Shown: one piece after another, positions 16,763-26,163 of the stretch
Position numbering within the stretch: the stretch's first letter is position 1
How the letters are laid out: every line of letters begins with the position of its first letter
Assembly (NCBI RefSeq): GCF_014384965.1
Contig: NZ_JACRSW010000015.1
Span: 1 to 64,000, forward strand
Direction: 5' to 3'
Length of the DNA stretch: 64,000 bases
DNA from: Jutongia hominis
Lineage (GTDB): Bacteria; Bacillota; Clostridia; Lachnospirales; Lachnospiraceae
The notes under the pieces: model-generated
Database searches by the model: none
What the model was told of the DNA's origin: nothing
The model's input: only the letters and a program-made list of their open reading frames with translations
Program-made: the position numbers and the translations under genes

Positions 16763-16772
16763 GGGTAGAAAA

Positions 16773-19493
16773 ATGAAGAAACATGTAAAACGCTTAGAAG
16801 CCATTATGCTTGGAATAACGATGCTTTTTTCTATGCCATTTTCCGGTACGGCAATGGCAGCAGGCAAGACAAGTGCGAACCAAATGACAGGCAAGACACA
16901 TACTGCTCAGACAACAGCAGTTGAAGATGCAGAATCACCAAAAACAACATTTCCGGTTCATGTGATCCATAAGACAGGAAATGACAAGGAAAATTTTGTC
17001 ATTGTGATCATGGGGGACGGATATACGGCACAACAGCAGGACCAATTTGTGAAAGATGCGACTCAAAAGGCACAGGGAATGCTGACATGGTCGCCTTATA
17101 AAGAATATTCTGATCGTATCAATATTTATGCAATACAGACCGTTTCAAACGAAACCGGGATAAGCGAATATGGCGGAAAGAGTGTAGATACATATTTTCA
17201 CCTTCGGCTATTTGGAAAAGCGATTGGATTTTCCAATGGTGGTGATCAAAAAGCGAAAGATTTGAGGGAGGAAATGGAAAAAAAGTATTTAGACGCAGGA
17301 GCCAGTGTTGGAACAATTCATATACTTTCCAATACAAATGGCGATTTTGGAGCATCGATCAATTCACTTTTTTCATTTTCAACGAATTCAGAAGATAACA
17401 GCAGTGGTACTGCTATGACTCATGAGGTTTCTCACAGTATTGGCGGTCTGGGAGATGAGTATGAGCGATATACCAATAAGCCAAATACTTCTGCCACTTC
17501 TGACGCAGATAGTATTAAGTGGAGTAAATTGCTGGGCTTTCGGGGAACCGGGATCACAATGGCCGGAACCGAGACAGCGTTTGCACCAAGTCGTGAATGT
17601 ATGATGAGATGGGCAGGACAGCCTTTTTGCGAAGTATGTAAAATGGAGCTGGCAAGAAAATTAAATAATACGGATTATGTCAGTTGTCCTCAGAAGTTAT
17701 ATGTAGCTGATCCGGAGATTTCAACCCCGCATAGTCGAACCGGTACACTGGATCGTGATAGCGAAAAATACAGGATTAGTGAGAAAAACATTACAAAAGC
17801 AAATGAAAAAGATTTGGAATTTCGTACTGTTGTGCAAAATATGGTCAATCAGGAACAACATCTGAAAATGAGCTTTAGTATTAAAGATGCAAATGGTATT
17901 ACGATCAAATATCAGGAAGAAAAAGAATTTACAATACCGGCACTTAGTAATTGGTATGATCCGGATGCAGCGCGAGAGTCTCTTTCCATTGTTTTTAGCA
18001 ATGTCTCAGGTTTGGTCAAAGGTGATATATTAGAGGGAAAAGTGATTGATATTGATACAGGAAAAGTATTGGCCACAGATAAAACAGCCGGGCAGACCTG
18101 GAATACAGTCAATATTCATTATCAGTTGAAGAATGCAGATGGAACAAGCAGTGTGATCCCGGATGCAGCAACAGCTATGGTATATGTACCTGCAAATACA
18201 ACATATGTTTTAAGAAAACCGGATCTGTCGGATTATACTTATGTGGGAAATAGTGTGAATCAGGACCGGATTACTGTGACAGAAGCAGAAACCGATGTTA
18301 CATATTATTATCAGAAAAAGAAAGATTCACAGGTAACACCAGGCGAGAATCCGACTGTGTCCCCAACAATTGCACCAAGTGCTAGTACAGTACCGACTAC
18401 ATCACCAATGGTTACACCGGGAGAGACAGCACCGCCTGCATCCCCAACAGTCACACCGGGAGAGACAGCACCGCCTGCATCCCCAACAGTCACACCGGGA
18501 GAGACAGCACCGCCTGCATCCCCAACAGTCACATCGGGAGAGACAGCACCGCCTGCATCCCCAACAGTCACACCGGGAGAGACAGCACCGCCTGTATCAC
18601 CAACGGCTACACCGGGAGAGACAGCACCGCCTGCATCCCCAACAGTCACACCGGGAGAGACAGCACCGCCTGCATCCCCAACAGTCACACCGGGAGAGAC
18701 AGCACCGCCTGCATCCCCAACAGTCACACCGGGAGAGACAGCACCGCCTGTATCACCAACGGCTACACCGGGAGAGACAGTTCCGACCGTATCGACAAAA
18801 GCCACAGAGCAATCTAAGGATGGACAGAGTGTAACAATATTGGCAAATAAGAATACGTCACAAAAGAAAGCAGAAATCCTTGTTATAATAAAGTCTTCTT
18901 TTGCAAAGAAATATGCAAAGAATAATTATAGCTTTGTAAAGAGAGCGATTGAAAAAGTAGAAAAGGAGACTGCGAAGCAGAGAAGGAAGGTTGTTATAAA
19001 AGTTAGATTTAAGATGCAAAACAGAAAGAATCTGAGATGCAGATTAGATCGCGCAACATTGCATTATTTGACAGATAAAAAGATCCGGGAACTACAATGG
19101 GACAATGGAAATATGCGACTCACACTGGATTTAAAGGCTTTGAGAACGATTAGGAAACAGACCGCAAAAGAGGTGTCCTTGACCCTTAAAAAGATAGGTT
19201 CTAAAAAAATTCTGTCAAAGATAAAGAAAACCAACAGAAAACGTTTTGCGTATGAGTTTTCTATTATAGATGCAAAGAAGAAAAAAATAAGTAGTATCAA
19301 AAAAGGGAAAATTACGATAGAACTCGGTTATCAGCGATCACATACAGATAAAAAAAGTAAGATGTACGTATATCAAATGAATAAAAACGGATCTGCTGTT
19401 AATATATTAAAATCACACAATGATGTTAAAAGAAAGAAGATACGATTTTGGGTAAATCATCCCTGTAGAGTTGTGATTGGTCGTAAGATATAA
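16773..19493 (+). CDS. Secreted M64-family (IgA-peptidase type) metalloprotease with Pro/Thr repeat
   Basis: A 906-residue exported zinc protease. Signal peptide residues 1-30 (cut near AMA-AG). Peptidase M64 domain about 65-300, with NFVIVIMGDGYTAQQQ near its start and the HExxH zinc site HEVSH (His217, Glu218, His221), followed by GGLGDEYERY. Family members include a clostridial IgA protease, but others have unknown substrates. A MucBP-like unit follows (about 448-515, ending DVTYYYQKK), then about ten 13-residue units GETAPPASPTVTP (550-679), and a basic C-terminal domain I do not recognise. No LPXTG or membrane anchor is present; the basic tail may hold the wall. The ribosome site is weak and overlaps a leader hairpin. 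Confidence 0.88.
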   Translation: MKKHVKRLEAIMLGITMLFSMPFSGTAMAAGKTSANQMTGKTHTAQTTAVEDAESPKTTFPVHVIHKTGNDKENFVIVIMGDGYTAQQQDQFVKDATQKAQGMLTWSPYKEYSDRINIYAIQTVSNETGISEYGGKSVDTYFHLRLFGKAIGFSNGGDQKAKDLREEMEKKYLDAGASVGTIHILSNTNGDFGASINSLFSFSTNSEDNSSGTAMTHEVSHSIGGLGDEYERYTNKPNTSATSDADSIKWSKLLGFRGTGITMAGTETAFAPSRECMMRWAGQPFCEVCKMELARKLNNTDYVSCPQKLYVADPEISTPHSRTGTLDRDSEKYRISEKNITKANEKDLEFRTVVQNMVNQEQHLKMSFSIKDANGITIKYQEEKEFTIPALSNWYDPDAARESLSIVFSNVSGLVKGDILEGKVIDIDTGKVLATDKTAGQTWNTVNIHYQLKNADGTSSVIPDAATAMVYVPANTTYVLRKPDLSDYTYVGNSVNQDRITVTEAETDVTYYYQKKKDSQVTPGENPTVSPTIAPSASTVPTTSPMVTPGETAPPASPTVTPGETAPPASPTVTPGETAPPASPTVTSGETAPPASPTVTPGETAPPVSPTATPGETAPPASPTVTPGETAPPASPTVTPGETAPPASPTVTPGETAPPVSPTATPGETVPTVSTKATEQSKDGQSVTILANKNTSQKKAEILVIIKSSFAKKYAKNNYSFVKRAIEKVEKETAKQRRKVVIKVRFKMQNRKNLRCRLDRATLHYLTDKKIRELQWDNGNMRLTLDLKALRTIRKQTAKEVSLTLKKIGSKKILSKIKKTNRKRFAYEFSIIDAKKKKISSIKKGKITIELGYQRSHTDKKSKMYVYQMNKNGSAVNILKSHNDVKRKKIRFWVNHPCRVVIGRKI
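18420..18809 (+). repeat. 39-bp tandem repeat coding for GETAPPASPTVTP
   Basis: Nine full units and a tenth degenerate one, nearly identical in DNA. Units 5 and 9 share a variant (PPVSPTATP) and sit at the end of similar four-unit blocks, which suggests a block duplication. It encodes a stiff Pro/Thr stalk and is likely to vary in copy number between strains. Confidence 0.95.
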
Positions 19494-19510
19494 TGTTTTA
19501 GCAATAAAAG

Positions 19511-19555
19511 AAAAGGTATCATGAGGCAGTAAAAACGATTCATGATACCTTTTTT
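19511..19555. terminator. Bidirectional terminator
   Basis: AAAAGGTATCATGA and TCATGATACCTTTT form a perfect 14-bp stem with A and T runs on either side. It serves the M64 protease gene and the convergent chemoreceptor gene. Confidence 0.9.
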
Positions 19556-19612
19556 AAAAGACGGATTTTATATCATAATGGCAGAAGTGCCATAAAAGTG
19601 ACCGATGAAAGA

Positions 19613-21103
19613 TTAGACATTTAGTGTTGTCAGATCTTTTGTCATCTGGTCAAGTTCTTCAATGATTCGACCAATCTCGGCAGTTGTTTTTGTGTTTTCG
19701 GAGGTGATTTCATAAGTTTCGTTTGAATGAGCAGTAACTTCTTCTGTAGCTGCCGATATTGTTTCTATACCGGAAGCAATAATATTATTTGCGTTAGTAA
19801 GTTCTGCAACAATGGATTTCATTTGTGCTGCTTCTTCATACACCATTGTGGTTTTATCTGCGATGGCTGAAAAGCTCTTTGCCGTGTTGCTTGCAGCTTT
19901 ATTTTGCTCCTTTGCATTTTCAATCATTTGAGCAATAACACGAATCACTTCTTCTAATTCTTTAGAAATATTTTCAATTAATGTAGTAATATCAACTGTT
20001 GCATCTTGTGTTTGAGTAGCAAGATTTGAAATCTCGGAAGCAACAACGGAAAATCCCCTTCCTGCTTCTCCGGCTCTGGCTGCTTCAATACTTGCATTTA
20101 ATGCAAGTAAGCTGGTTTGTGTAGTGATATTATCGATTAATTCAATGATAGAGTGCATTTGAACGGTATATGTGTTAAGTTCTTCAAGCTCTTTTGAAAC
20201 ATTTTCATTTGCATCATTAGATATCTTTGTGCGATCAATTAGTGTATCAATATTTTCACGGGAAGAATTTAATTCAGCACGCGTATCCTCTAACGCTTCT
20301 GTCATAACAGAAGATCTGTTTTTGACTTGTTCTATTGTATTCTGAATCTGATTTGTTTTTTCCAGCTGTAATTGGATCGATTCAGCAGTGTCTGTTGTTC
20401 CTTGCGTAACTTCCTGCATTGATGCCATTGTATGATTGGTAGATGCTTCCAGTATATTCATCTTTTCGGAAACAATCCCTATACTTGTTGCAAGTTGTTT
20501 TGATGCAGCCATGAGCTGATTCATCATATTTGAAATTTGCTCTTTATCCTGCTCCATGGTTTTTAGTTTTTTATCATTAGAGGTATTGATATTGTTTGCA
20601 CTCACGATCAGATAAAGAGAAAACAGAAGATAAGATGCAATTCGGATTTCAATATTCGGCAAATCATTAGATGTGTAATGATTGGTGAAAAAGCCATATA
20701 CAATCTGAACAATATTAGCAAGAAATGTTGCTGACATATAAAGTGCACTCAATCGGGGACTGCCATAACAGATTAACAATGCTGCTATAAGCAGAGAATA
20801 GACATATGCTACCGGTGAAAATGTTGTAAAAATGATAAAACAATAAAAAATACCAAAGCCGATTGGCAACATGATCTTGATCTTTTCAGATTCCGGGTTG
20901 TGTTTGTATTCTACAACGGTTACAAGAAAAGGAAGTAACGCTAAAATACAGAAAATAATATAATAGGAAATGGTACGGCTGCCTTTTAGAACTTCTAGCA
21001 GATAACATATGACAAGAATAACATTCATTAATCCATAGCCTAGCAATATAGAAATATTAGATCTTTTGATATCAGAATAGTTTTGAAAATTTGAAATATG
21101 CAT
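19613..21103 (-). CDS. Methyl-accepting chemotaxis protein with multi-span membrane domain
   Basis: A 496-residue chemoreceptor. Instead of an extracellular sensor between two membrane helices, residues about 18-180 form five or six hydrophobic segments with short loops. A membrane-embedded or intracellular signal is therefore likely. The cytoplasmic signalling domain is standard: the hairpin tip ([19 protein letters not shown], then [18 protein letters not shown]) binds CheA/CheW. Ala/Ser/Glu-rich helices on both sides offer methylation sites. No HAMP domain is evident. A good GGAGGAGG ribosome site precedes the start. The gene is monocistronic, with its own promoter. Its presence with cheX further on supports a motile host. 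Confidence 0.95.
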   Translation of the reverse strand: MHISNFQNYSDIKRSNISILLGYGLMNVILVICYLLEVLKGSRTISYYIIFCILALLPFLVTVVEYKHNPESEKIKIMLPIGFGIFYCFIIFTTFSPVAYVYSLLIAALLICYGSPRLSALYMSATFLANIVQIVYGFFTNHYTSNDLPNIEIRIASYLLFSLYLIVSANNINTSNDKKLKTMEQDKEQISNMMNQLMAASKQLATSIGIVSEKMNILEASTNHTMASMQEVTQGTTDTAESIQLQLEKTNQIQNTIEQVKNRSSVMTEALEDTRAELNSSRENIDTLIDRTKISNDANENVSKELEELNTYTVQMHSIIELIDNITTQTSLLALNASIEAARAGEAGRGFSVVASEISNLATQTQDATVDITTLIENISKELEEVIRVIAQMIENAKEQNKAASNTAKSFSAIADKTTMVYEEAAQMKSIVAELTNANNIIASGIETISAATEEVTAHSNETYEITSENTKTTAEIGRIIEELDQMTKDLTTLNV

Positions 21104-21141
21104 TTAAGTGCCTCCTCCTTATATAAATAAAATTTTTATAA

Positions 21142-21170
21142 ATTATATCATATCGAGAAAAAAGACACAA
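21142..21170 (-). promoter_or_regulatory. Promoter of the chemoreceptor gene
   Basis: On the minus strand TTGTGT and TATAAT are separated by 17 nt, with TGA before the -10. It lies about 40 nt upstream of the start codon. Confidence 0.65.
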
Positions 21171-21197
21171 GGTAATCTCTTGAGGATAGTGTTTTTA

Positions 21198-21227
21198 TTG
21201 AATTTATGACGCGTAATATGCTATAGT
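21198..21227 (+). promoter_or_regulatory. Promoter of the degV gene
   Basis: TTGAAT and TATAGT with an 18-nt spacer and an extended -10 (TGCTATAGT), about 87 nt before the start codon, divergent from the chemoreceptor promoter. Confidence 0.6.
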
Positions 21228-21313
21228 TTAATTAGGATAAGAAGGTTAGCCTGTAATAGGCATATCAGAGTATGAATAGCAAAAAAATGGAGTAAGCAGA
21301 AAGGAAGAATGTT

Positions 21314-22201
21314 ATGGCTGATTATATTTTAAGCTGTTGTTCTACAGCAGATCTGACAAAGGAACAATTCGAAGAGATGGATGTAAAATATATTTGTTTT
21401 CATTATGAAATGGATGGAAAACAATATGCAGACGATCTCGGTCAGACGATGCCGTTTGACCTGTTTTATCAGAAAATGGCACAGGGGGCAGATACAAAAA
21501 CATCACAGGTCAACGCAGAAGAGTATGAGGAATATTTTGAAGGTTTCTTAAAAGCTGGAAAAGATGTGTTGCATTTGTGCCTGTCTTCCGGCATTTCCGG
21601 TACGGTTAATTCTGCAAATATTGCAAAAGAAAAATTGTCAGAGAAATATCCTGACCGCAAGATCTTCATTGTAGACTCGCTCGGAGCTTCTTCCGGTTAT
21701 GGACTGCTTATGGATACACTTGCTGCAATGCGTAAGGATGGTAAGACGATAGAAGAACTATATAACTGGGCAGAAGAATATAAGCTCAATGTGCATCATT
21801 GGTTCTTTTCTACAGATCTTTCATTTTATATCAAGGGTGGCAGAATATCAAAGACCGCAGGTGCGATCGGATCGCTTCTAAACATCTGTCCGCTGTTAAA
21901 TATGGATTATTTGGGAAGATTGATCCCAAGATTTAAGATCCGTACCAAGAAAAAAGTTATTCGTGCGATCGTTGACAGGATGGAAGAAAATGCACAGGAT
22001 GGACTGGATTATTCCGGAAAATGTTATATTTCACAATCTGCCTGCATTGAAGATGCCAAAGAAGTTGCAAGATTAGTCGAAGAAAGATTCCCAAAGCTTA
22101 ATGGCAAGGTAAAGATCAATTATATCGGTACAACGATCGGAAGTCATACCGGCCCGGGAACGGTTGCGTTGTTTTTCTGGGGAAAGAAACGGGAAGATTA
22201 G
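21314..22201 (+). CDS. DegV family (FakB-like) fatty-acid-binding protein
   Basis: A 295-residue cytosolic protein. The family binds a fatty acid in a tunnel between an EDD-type N domain and a C domain and presents it to a fatty-acid kinase (FakA). Seen here: the opening ILSCCSTADLTKEQ, the loop TKTSQVNAEEYEEYF, the motif LCLSSGISGTVNSANIA, DSLGASSGYGLLMD, and the C-terminal GSHTGPGTVALFFWG. Length matches the family. No fakA is adjacent. The ribosome site is GAAAGGAAG. Confidence 0.93.
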   Translation: MADYILSCCSTADLTKEQFEEMDVKYICFHYEMDGKQYADDLGQTMPFDLFYQKMAQGADTKTSQVNAEEYEEYFEGFLKAGKDVLHLCLSSGISGTVNSANIAKEKLSEKYPDRKIFIVDSLGASSGYGLLMDTLAAMRKDGKTIEELYNWAEEYKLNVHHWFFSTDLSFYIKGGRISKTAGAIGSLLNICPLLNMDYLGRLIPRFKIRTKKKVIRAIVDRMEENAQDGLDYSGKCYISQSACIEDAKEVARLVEERFPKLNGKVKINYIGTTIGSHTGPGTVALFFWGKKRED

Positions 22202-22340
22202 AGAGCGTTTGGGAGATAGAAAATTTCAGAACATAAGTTTTACTTGCGAGGTGTTTTTATTGGACTCCTTATTTTTTATAATACAATTAAATAAAAAAAC
22301 AAGAGAGAAATTGCTTATATGAGGATTGGGGGTCGTTAAC

Positions 22341-22820
22341 ATGAAGAATAATTCAGGAATGCCGGTATTTTTAGGATTGATAGGAATTATTGTAATGATA
22401 GCTGTGTTCAGTGCGATCGGAGACGCAGATAGAGAAAACTCAAAATGCCTTTACACAGGTTGCGATAATGAACGTGCGGAAGATAGCATTTATTGCTATC
22501 GGCATAAATCGTCAGGTAAAACGTATTCTGATCATCATTCATCTTTCCAAAGCAGTCCGTCTCCATCTGCTCAGCCAACAGAATCTCCTTCTTATGGAAG
22601 TGCAAGAAATAACGGCAGTTCATATAGCAAGTCATATTCCGGAAAAGGAAAAAACAGCATTAATTCCGATATGTATGATTATGATAATCCGGACGATTAT
22701 GCAGATGATTATGCTGAAGATTATGCTGAAGATGAATTTGGAAATGATAAAAGTGAATCTGCTTATGATTATGGATATGATGAAGCCTATGACGACTGGG
22801 AAGACGAAATGGATGATTAG
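22341..22820 (+). CDS. Membrane-anchored protein with short Cys/His motif and acidic Tyr/Asp tail
   Basis: A 159-residue protein I cannot assign to a named family. Residues about 8-28 are one membrane segment. Next is a compact possible zinc-binding motif, CLYTGCDNERAEDSIYCYRH (three Cys and a His). A Ser/Pro-rich linker follows, then a C-terminal stretch dominated by Asp, Tyr and Glu (NPDDYADDYAEDYAEDE). The ATG is used rather than an upstream TTG in frame because of GGGGG 9 nt before it. An overlapping frame of similar length has poor residue composition and is rejected. Confidence 0.7.
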   Translation: MKNNSGMPVFLGLIGIIVMIAVFSAIGDADRENSKCLYTGCDNERAEDSIYCYRHKSSGKTYSDHHSSFQSSPSPSAQPTESPSYGSARNNGSSYSKSYSGKGKNSINSDMYDYDNPDDYADDYAEDYAEDEFGNDKSESAYDYGYDEAYDDWEDEMDD

Positions 22821-22948
22821 TCTGACAAAGTAATCATCGTTGAGGTGTTTTCATTTCTCAAAACGAAGAGAAAAAGATGCATCTTTTGAAAAGTGAAGAA
22901 CTTGTAGAAGATAAAGTCGGATAAGAGAAATGAAAAATGGAGGAGATT

Positions 22949-23944
22949 ATGGCAAAAAGTACGAATCAGAAATTAAAATTACTATATTTAATGCAGATCA
23001 TGCTGGAAAATACCGATGATGAGCATGGTTTGAGCATGGCAGAGATCATTGACAAATTAGCAGCGTATGACATTAGTGCGGAGCGAAAAAGTATTTATTC
23101 GGATTTTGAATTACTGCGGTTTTATGGGATCGACATTCAGCGGGAACAAAGAGACCGTACTGTGTACTACTATGTTGGCGCACGAGAGCTGGAACTTGCA
23201 GAACTTAAGCTGCTTGTAGATGCAGTACAGTCATCAAAGTTCATTACAGAGAAAAAATCCCGCCAATTAATCAAAAAATTAGAGCGATTTGTCAGCAAAT
23301 ATGATGCACAGAAACTGAACCGACAGGTCTATGTGCATGGCAGGATCAAGACGATGAATGAAAGTATCTATTATAATGTTGACATTATACATAGTGCAAT
23401 TGATAAAAATGTGATGATAGAGTTTCAATATTATCAATGGAATGTGGATAAAGAAATGGAATTGCGTCATGATGGGGCATTTTATCAGATTTCACCGTGG
23501 GGGCTTGTCTGGGATCATGAAAATTATTACATGGTTGGTTATGATAGTGTCGCCGGTATTTTGAAACATTTTCGTGTTGACAAGATGATCAGGATCGGAC
23601 TGCTTACAGAACCAAGAAAAGGACGTGCGCAGTTTCAAAAGATGGATATTACAGCTTATACCAAGAAAAGATTCAGCATGTTTGATGGAGAAGTGCAATC
23701 TGTCACGATGATCTGTGAGAATCAATTTGCCGGAGTGATATTAGATCGCTTTGGAAGAGATGTGCAGATGCGAAAAGAAGATGACAGCCATTTCAGAGTA
23801 ACTGCAGATGTTGCCGTCAGCAATAATTTCTTTGGCTGGCTGATCGGATTGGGAGCAGGAATTAAGCTGATCGAACCGGAAGATATTGTAAAGAAAATGC
23901 AGGACAGAGTATGTGAACTGTACCGGGAATATGTAGAAGAGTGA
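22949..23944 (+). CDS. WYL-domain transcriptional regulator
   Basis: A 331-residue DNA-binding regulator. The N-terminal winged helix (about 5-65: LKLLYLMQIMLENTDDEHG, then ISAERKSIYSDFELLRFYGI) is of the HTH_11 type. The WYL sensor domain begins near residue 140 (VMIEFQYYQWNV, then YQISPWGLVWDHENYYMVG), and a WCX-like C-terminal region ends in DRVCELYREY. WYL proteins are often controlled by small ligands or single-stranded nucleic acid. The start chosen lies just after GGAGGAG; an ATG four codons earlier overlaps that site. The target is unknown; the aldolase gene 85 nt downstream is one candidate. Confidence 0.93.
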   Translation: MAKSTNQKLKLLYLMQIMLENTDDEHGLSMAEIIDKLAAYDISAERKSIYSDFELLRFYGIDIQREQRDRTVYYYVGARELELAELKLLVDAVQSSKFITEKKSRQLIKKLERFVSKYDAQKLNRQVYVHGRIKTMNESIYYNVDIIHSAIDKNVMIEFQYYQWNVDKEMELRHDGAFYQISPWGLVWDHENYYMVGYDSVAGILKHFRVDKMIRIGLLTEPRKGRAQFQKMDITAYTKKRFSMFDGEVQSVTMICENQFAGVILDRFGRDVQMRKEDDSHFRVTADVAVSNNFFGWLIGLGAGIKLIEPEDIVKKMQDRVCELYREYVEE

Positions 23945-24029
23945 AAATCATTGTGTATTCTAATCAAACATGGTAGAATGAAAAGAGCAGTTAAGCACTG
24001 ACAAATATGGAGAAAAGGACAGGATTATT

Positions 24030-24716
24030 ATGTTATTAGAAGAATTAAGACAAAAAGTCGTTGAGTATGGAAACAAGCTGATATCATCAGGACTTACGAT
24101 TGGTACAGCAGGTAATATCAGTATGTATGATCCGGAGAGCGGATATATGGTGATCAGTCCATCCGGTGTGCCTTATGCACAGACGAAAGCAGAGGATGTT
24201 GTTGTGATGGATCTTCAGGGAAATGTGGTTGACAGCAAATGTAAGCCATCAAGCGAAAGCGGACTTCATGCAGCATTTTATTTAGAGAAACCGGATGCAC
24301 GTGCAGTTGTTCATGCACATTCTATGTATTGTACAACACTTGCCTGTGCAGGAGTGGATCTGAAAGCAACACATTATGCGATCGCAGATGCAGGTGTTGC
24401 AACGGTTCCAACCGTTCCGTATGAGACATATGGTACACCGGAACTGGCACAAAAAGTTCGTGATTGTCTCCGCAAGTCTGACAGCAAGGCACTTTTGATG
24501 GCAAATCATGGTATGGTAGCATATGGTGATTCTTTAGAGAAAGCATTTGCAGTTGCCCTGACATGCGAATGGTGTGCACAGGTTGAATGGCGTGCGATGG
24601 CGATCGGTACTCCGAATGTTTTATCGGATGAGCAGATGGCAGAAGTCATTGAACATTATAAGACATACGGACAGGCAAAAGACAGTGACAAACAGTCACA
24701 GGGTTATTTTGGTTAA
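24030..24716 (+). CDS. Class II aldolase (L-fuculose-phosphate aldolase type)
   Basis: A 228-residue zinc-dependent aldolase that should cleave a sugar phosphate (fuculose- or ribulose-phosphate type) to dihydroxyacetone phosphate and an aldehyde. Visible residues are the catalytic Glu76 (SSESGLH), zinc ligands His95 and His97 (VVHAHS), His160 (LMANHGMVAYG), and the phosphate loop TAGNISMY at the N-terminus. Length matches FucA. No fucose or rhamnose kinase or isomerase genes are adjacent, so the substrate is open; methylthioribulose-phosphate dehydratase or other sister families cannot be excluded. Confidence 0.9.
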   Translation: MLLEELRQKVVEYGNKLISSGLTIGTAGNISMYDPESGYMVISPSGVPYAQTKAEDVVVMDLQGNVVDSKCKPSSESGLHAAFYLEKPDARAVVHAHSMYCTTLACAGVDLKATHYAIADAGVATVPTVPYETYGTPELAQKVRDCLRKSDSKALLMANHGMVAYGDSLEKAFAVALTCEWCAQVEWRAMAIGTPNVLSDEQMAEVIEHYKTYGQAKDSDKQSQGYFG

Positions 24717-24767
24717 TTGCTGCGAGTTGCCTTGTTTATTATTCACTTGAATCATAGAATACATTAG

Positions 24768-24907
24768 AATATAAGGTGTCAGAAATTTTAGAAGATAAGC
24801 TGTATCATTTGGAAACAAAGGTTTTGCAAAAGATTTTGTTCTGTTGTAAAACCTTTTCCGAAGCGAAATCGGATATTTGAAAAAGTTTTTGACACCTTAT
24901 ATTTTTT
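24768..24907. repeat. Nested 136-nt hairpin with T-run
   Basis: The outer arms AATATAAGGTGTCA and TGACACCTTATATT are a perfect 14-bp inverted repeat. Inside, AAAGGTTTT pairs with AAAACCTTT and TTTGGAAA faces TTTTCCGAA. T6 follows the outer arm, so it can stop transcription after the aldolase gene. However, its size and nested form also resemble a miniature element. Confidence 0.7.
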
Positions 24908-24912
24908 ATAAG

Positions 24913-25005
24913 ATGTACCCACGGTATCTTCTCAAAATGAATTTTTCGGCAGTATATCAAAAATCCATCTTGAAACTTTTCGTTCAGAAGATTCCGAGAG
25001 TATAT
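24913..25005. repeat. MITE-like repeat, short copy (93 bp)
   Basis: The ends ATGTACCCACGGTATCTTCT and the complement of AGAAGATTCCGAGAGTATAT are imperfect inverted repeats of about 40 bp that almost meet in the middle. The same terminal sequences bound the copy near 32.8 kb. It lies directly before the GH5 gene and may supply its promoter region. The 310-nt spacer holds this repeat and the nested hairpin, and no gene. Confidence 0.75.
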
Positions 25006-25026
25006 TAAGTATATTGGGGGATCAAC

Positions 25027-26103
25027 ATGAAAAGAACGTATAAGGAAAAACGGAAAAATAAGCATATCATAGCTGTAATCGGTCTTATTTTTGCAATGTG
25101 TATTGGAAGCGGAATGTTTGGCATGTCCGGCACGGCAGCAACAGCCAGCCAGATGAATGCAAAGACGCCTCTTGCCCGGCATGGCAGGCTTTCTGTCAAA
25201 GGGGTGGATCTAGTCGATCAGTCGCAAAAGAAATTTCAACTGCGTGGAGTCAGTACGCATGGCATCAACTGGGATGTTGGCTCGCCTTATGTGAACGAAG
25301 CGGCTTTTCGTACACTTCGTGATGACTGGGGAGTTAATGCAATCCGTCTTGCTATGTACACCTCTGAATACAACGGCTACTGTTCCGGCGGAGACAAAAA
25401 AGCCCTTCGGACAAAAGTGGAAGAGGGAGTACAATATGCGACAAAGCTTGGTATGTATGTGATCATTGACTGGCATATCCTGAGTGATGGCAACCCGAAA
25501 CAGCATATCAAAGAAGCAAAGCGTTTCTTTGCAACAATGGCAGCCAAGTACAAAAAGCAGAAAAATGTTCTTTATGAGATATGCAATGAACCAAACGAAT
25601 GCAGTTGGAAAACGATCCGGTCTTATGCGCAGTCGGTGACTAAAGTGATTCGGAAAAAGGATGCAAAAGCGATCGTGATCGTAGGAACGCCTACATGGTC
25701 ACAGTTAGGATCGGATGGCACGCATGTGGAGGTCGCAGACAGTCCACTCAAAAATGTAAAAAATGTGATGTATTCTTTGCATTTTTATGCAAATGAATGG
25801 AGTCATAATAAATATCTGCCTGCTAAGTTAGATCTTGCGAGAAAAAAGGGGATTCCCGTGATTGTCACGGAATTTGGTATGACAGCAGCAAGTGGAAATG
25901 GTGCAATCAGTACAAGTTCCACCAGCCGCTGGCTTACAAGACTGGATAAAAGAAATGTCAGCTATTTTTGCTGGAGTCTGTCGAATAAAAATGAATCCAG
26001 CGCATTGCTTCGGCCGGGCTGCAAAAAGACCGGTGCATGGACCAAGAAAGACTTGTCGAAAGCCGGACAATATATCCGTAAAAAATACCGTCAGAGAAGA
26101 TAG
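25027..26103 (+). CDS. Secreted GH5-family endoglucanase-like hydrolase
   Basis: A 358-residue exported glycoside hydrolase. Signal peptide residues 1-40 (long basic start, hydrophobic core). The catalytic barrel from about residue 50 shows GVSTHGINWDVG, IRLAMYTSEYNGYC, YVIIDWHILSDGNP, the acid/base Glu188 in LYEICNEPNE, LHFYANEW, the nucleophile Glu282 in VTEFGMTAASG, and a terminal FCWSLSNK. This pattern is that of GH5 cellulases (subfamily 2-like), which cut beta-1,4-glucans. There is no carbohydrate-binding module or dockerin; the basic tail might bind the cell surface. The GGGGG ribosome site is followed 7 nt later by the ATG. Confidence 0.93.
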   Translation: MKRTYKEKRKNKHIIAVIGLIFAMCIGSGMFGMSGTAATASQMNAKTPLARHGRLSVKGVDLVDQSQKKFQLRGVSTHGINWDVGSPYVNEAAFRTLRDDWGVNAIRLAMYTSEYNGYCSGGDKKALRTKVEEGVQYATKLGMYVIIDWHILSDGNPKQHIKEAKRFFATMAAKYKKQKNVLYEICNEPNECSWKTIRSYAQSVTKVIRKKDAKAIVIVGTPTWSQLGSDGTHVEVADSPLKNVKNVMYSLHFYANEWSHNKYLPAKLDLARKKGIPVIVTEFGMTAASGNGAISTSSTSRWLTRLDKRNVSYFCWSLSNKNESSALLRPGCKKTGAWTKKDLSKAGQYIRKKYRQRR

Positions 26104-26159
26104 GAAACTGCTTGTACAGTAGTGGCACATAGAAAACTGCTCGTACAGTAGTGGCACAC
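26104..26159. repeat. Two 28-bp direct repeats
   Basis: GAAACTGCTTGTACAGTAGT is followed by GGCACA and then repeated almost exactly, with one extra A and one T-to-C change. It begins right at the stop codon of the GH5 gene. Purpose unknown. Confidence 0.75.
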
Positions 26160-26163
26160 CAAC

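Noticed and set aside
16501..16772. Cyclic-di-GMP riboswitch in the M64 protease leader
   Set aside because: CTCCGG occurs but the conserved GEMM core is absent; only a simple hairpin remains.
18311..18834. Long frames on the other strand and frame over the 39-bp repeat of the M64 gene
   Set aside because: Any repeat whose length is a multiple of three opens several frames; only the protease frame continues into real domains.
22411..22833. 140-codon frame overlapping the Cys/His membrane protein
   Set aside because: Ile/Met/Lys-rich product with no domain; the other frame has a membrane helix and ordered composition.
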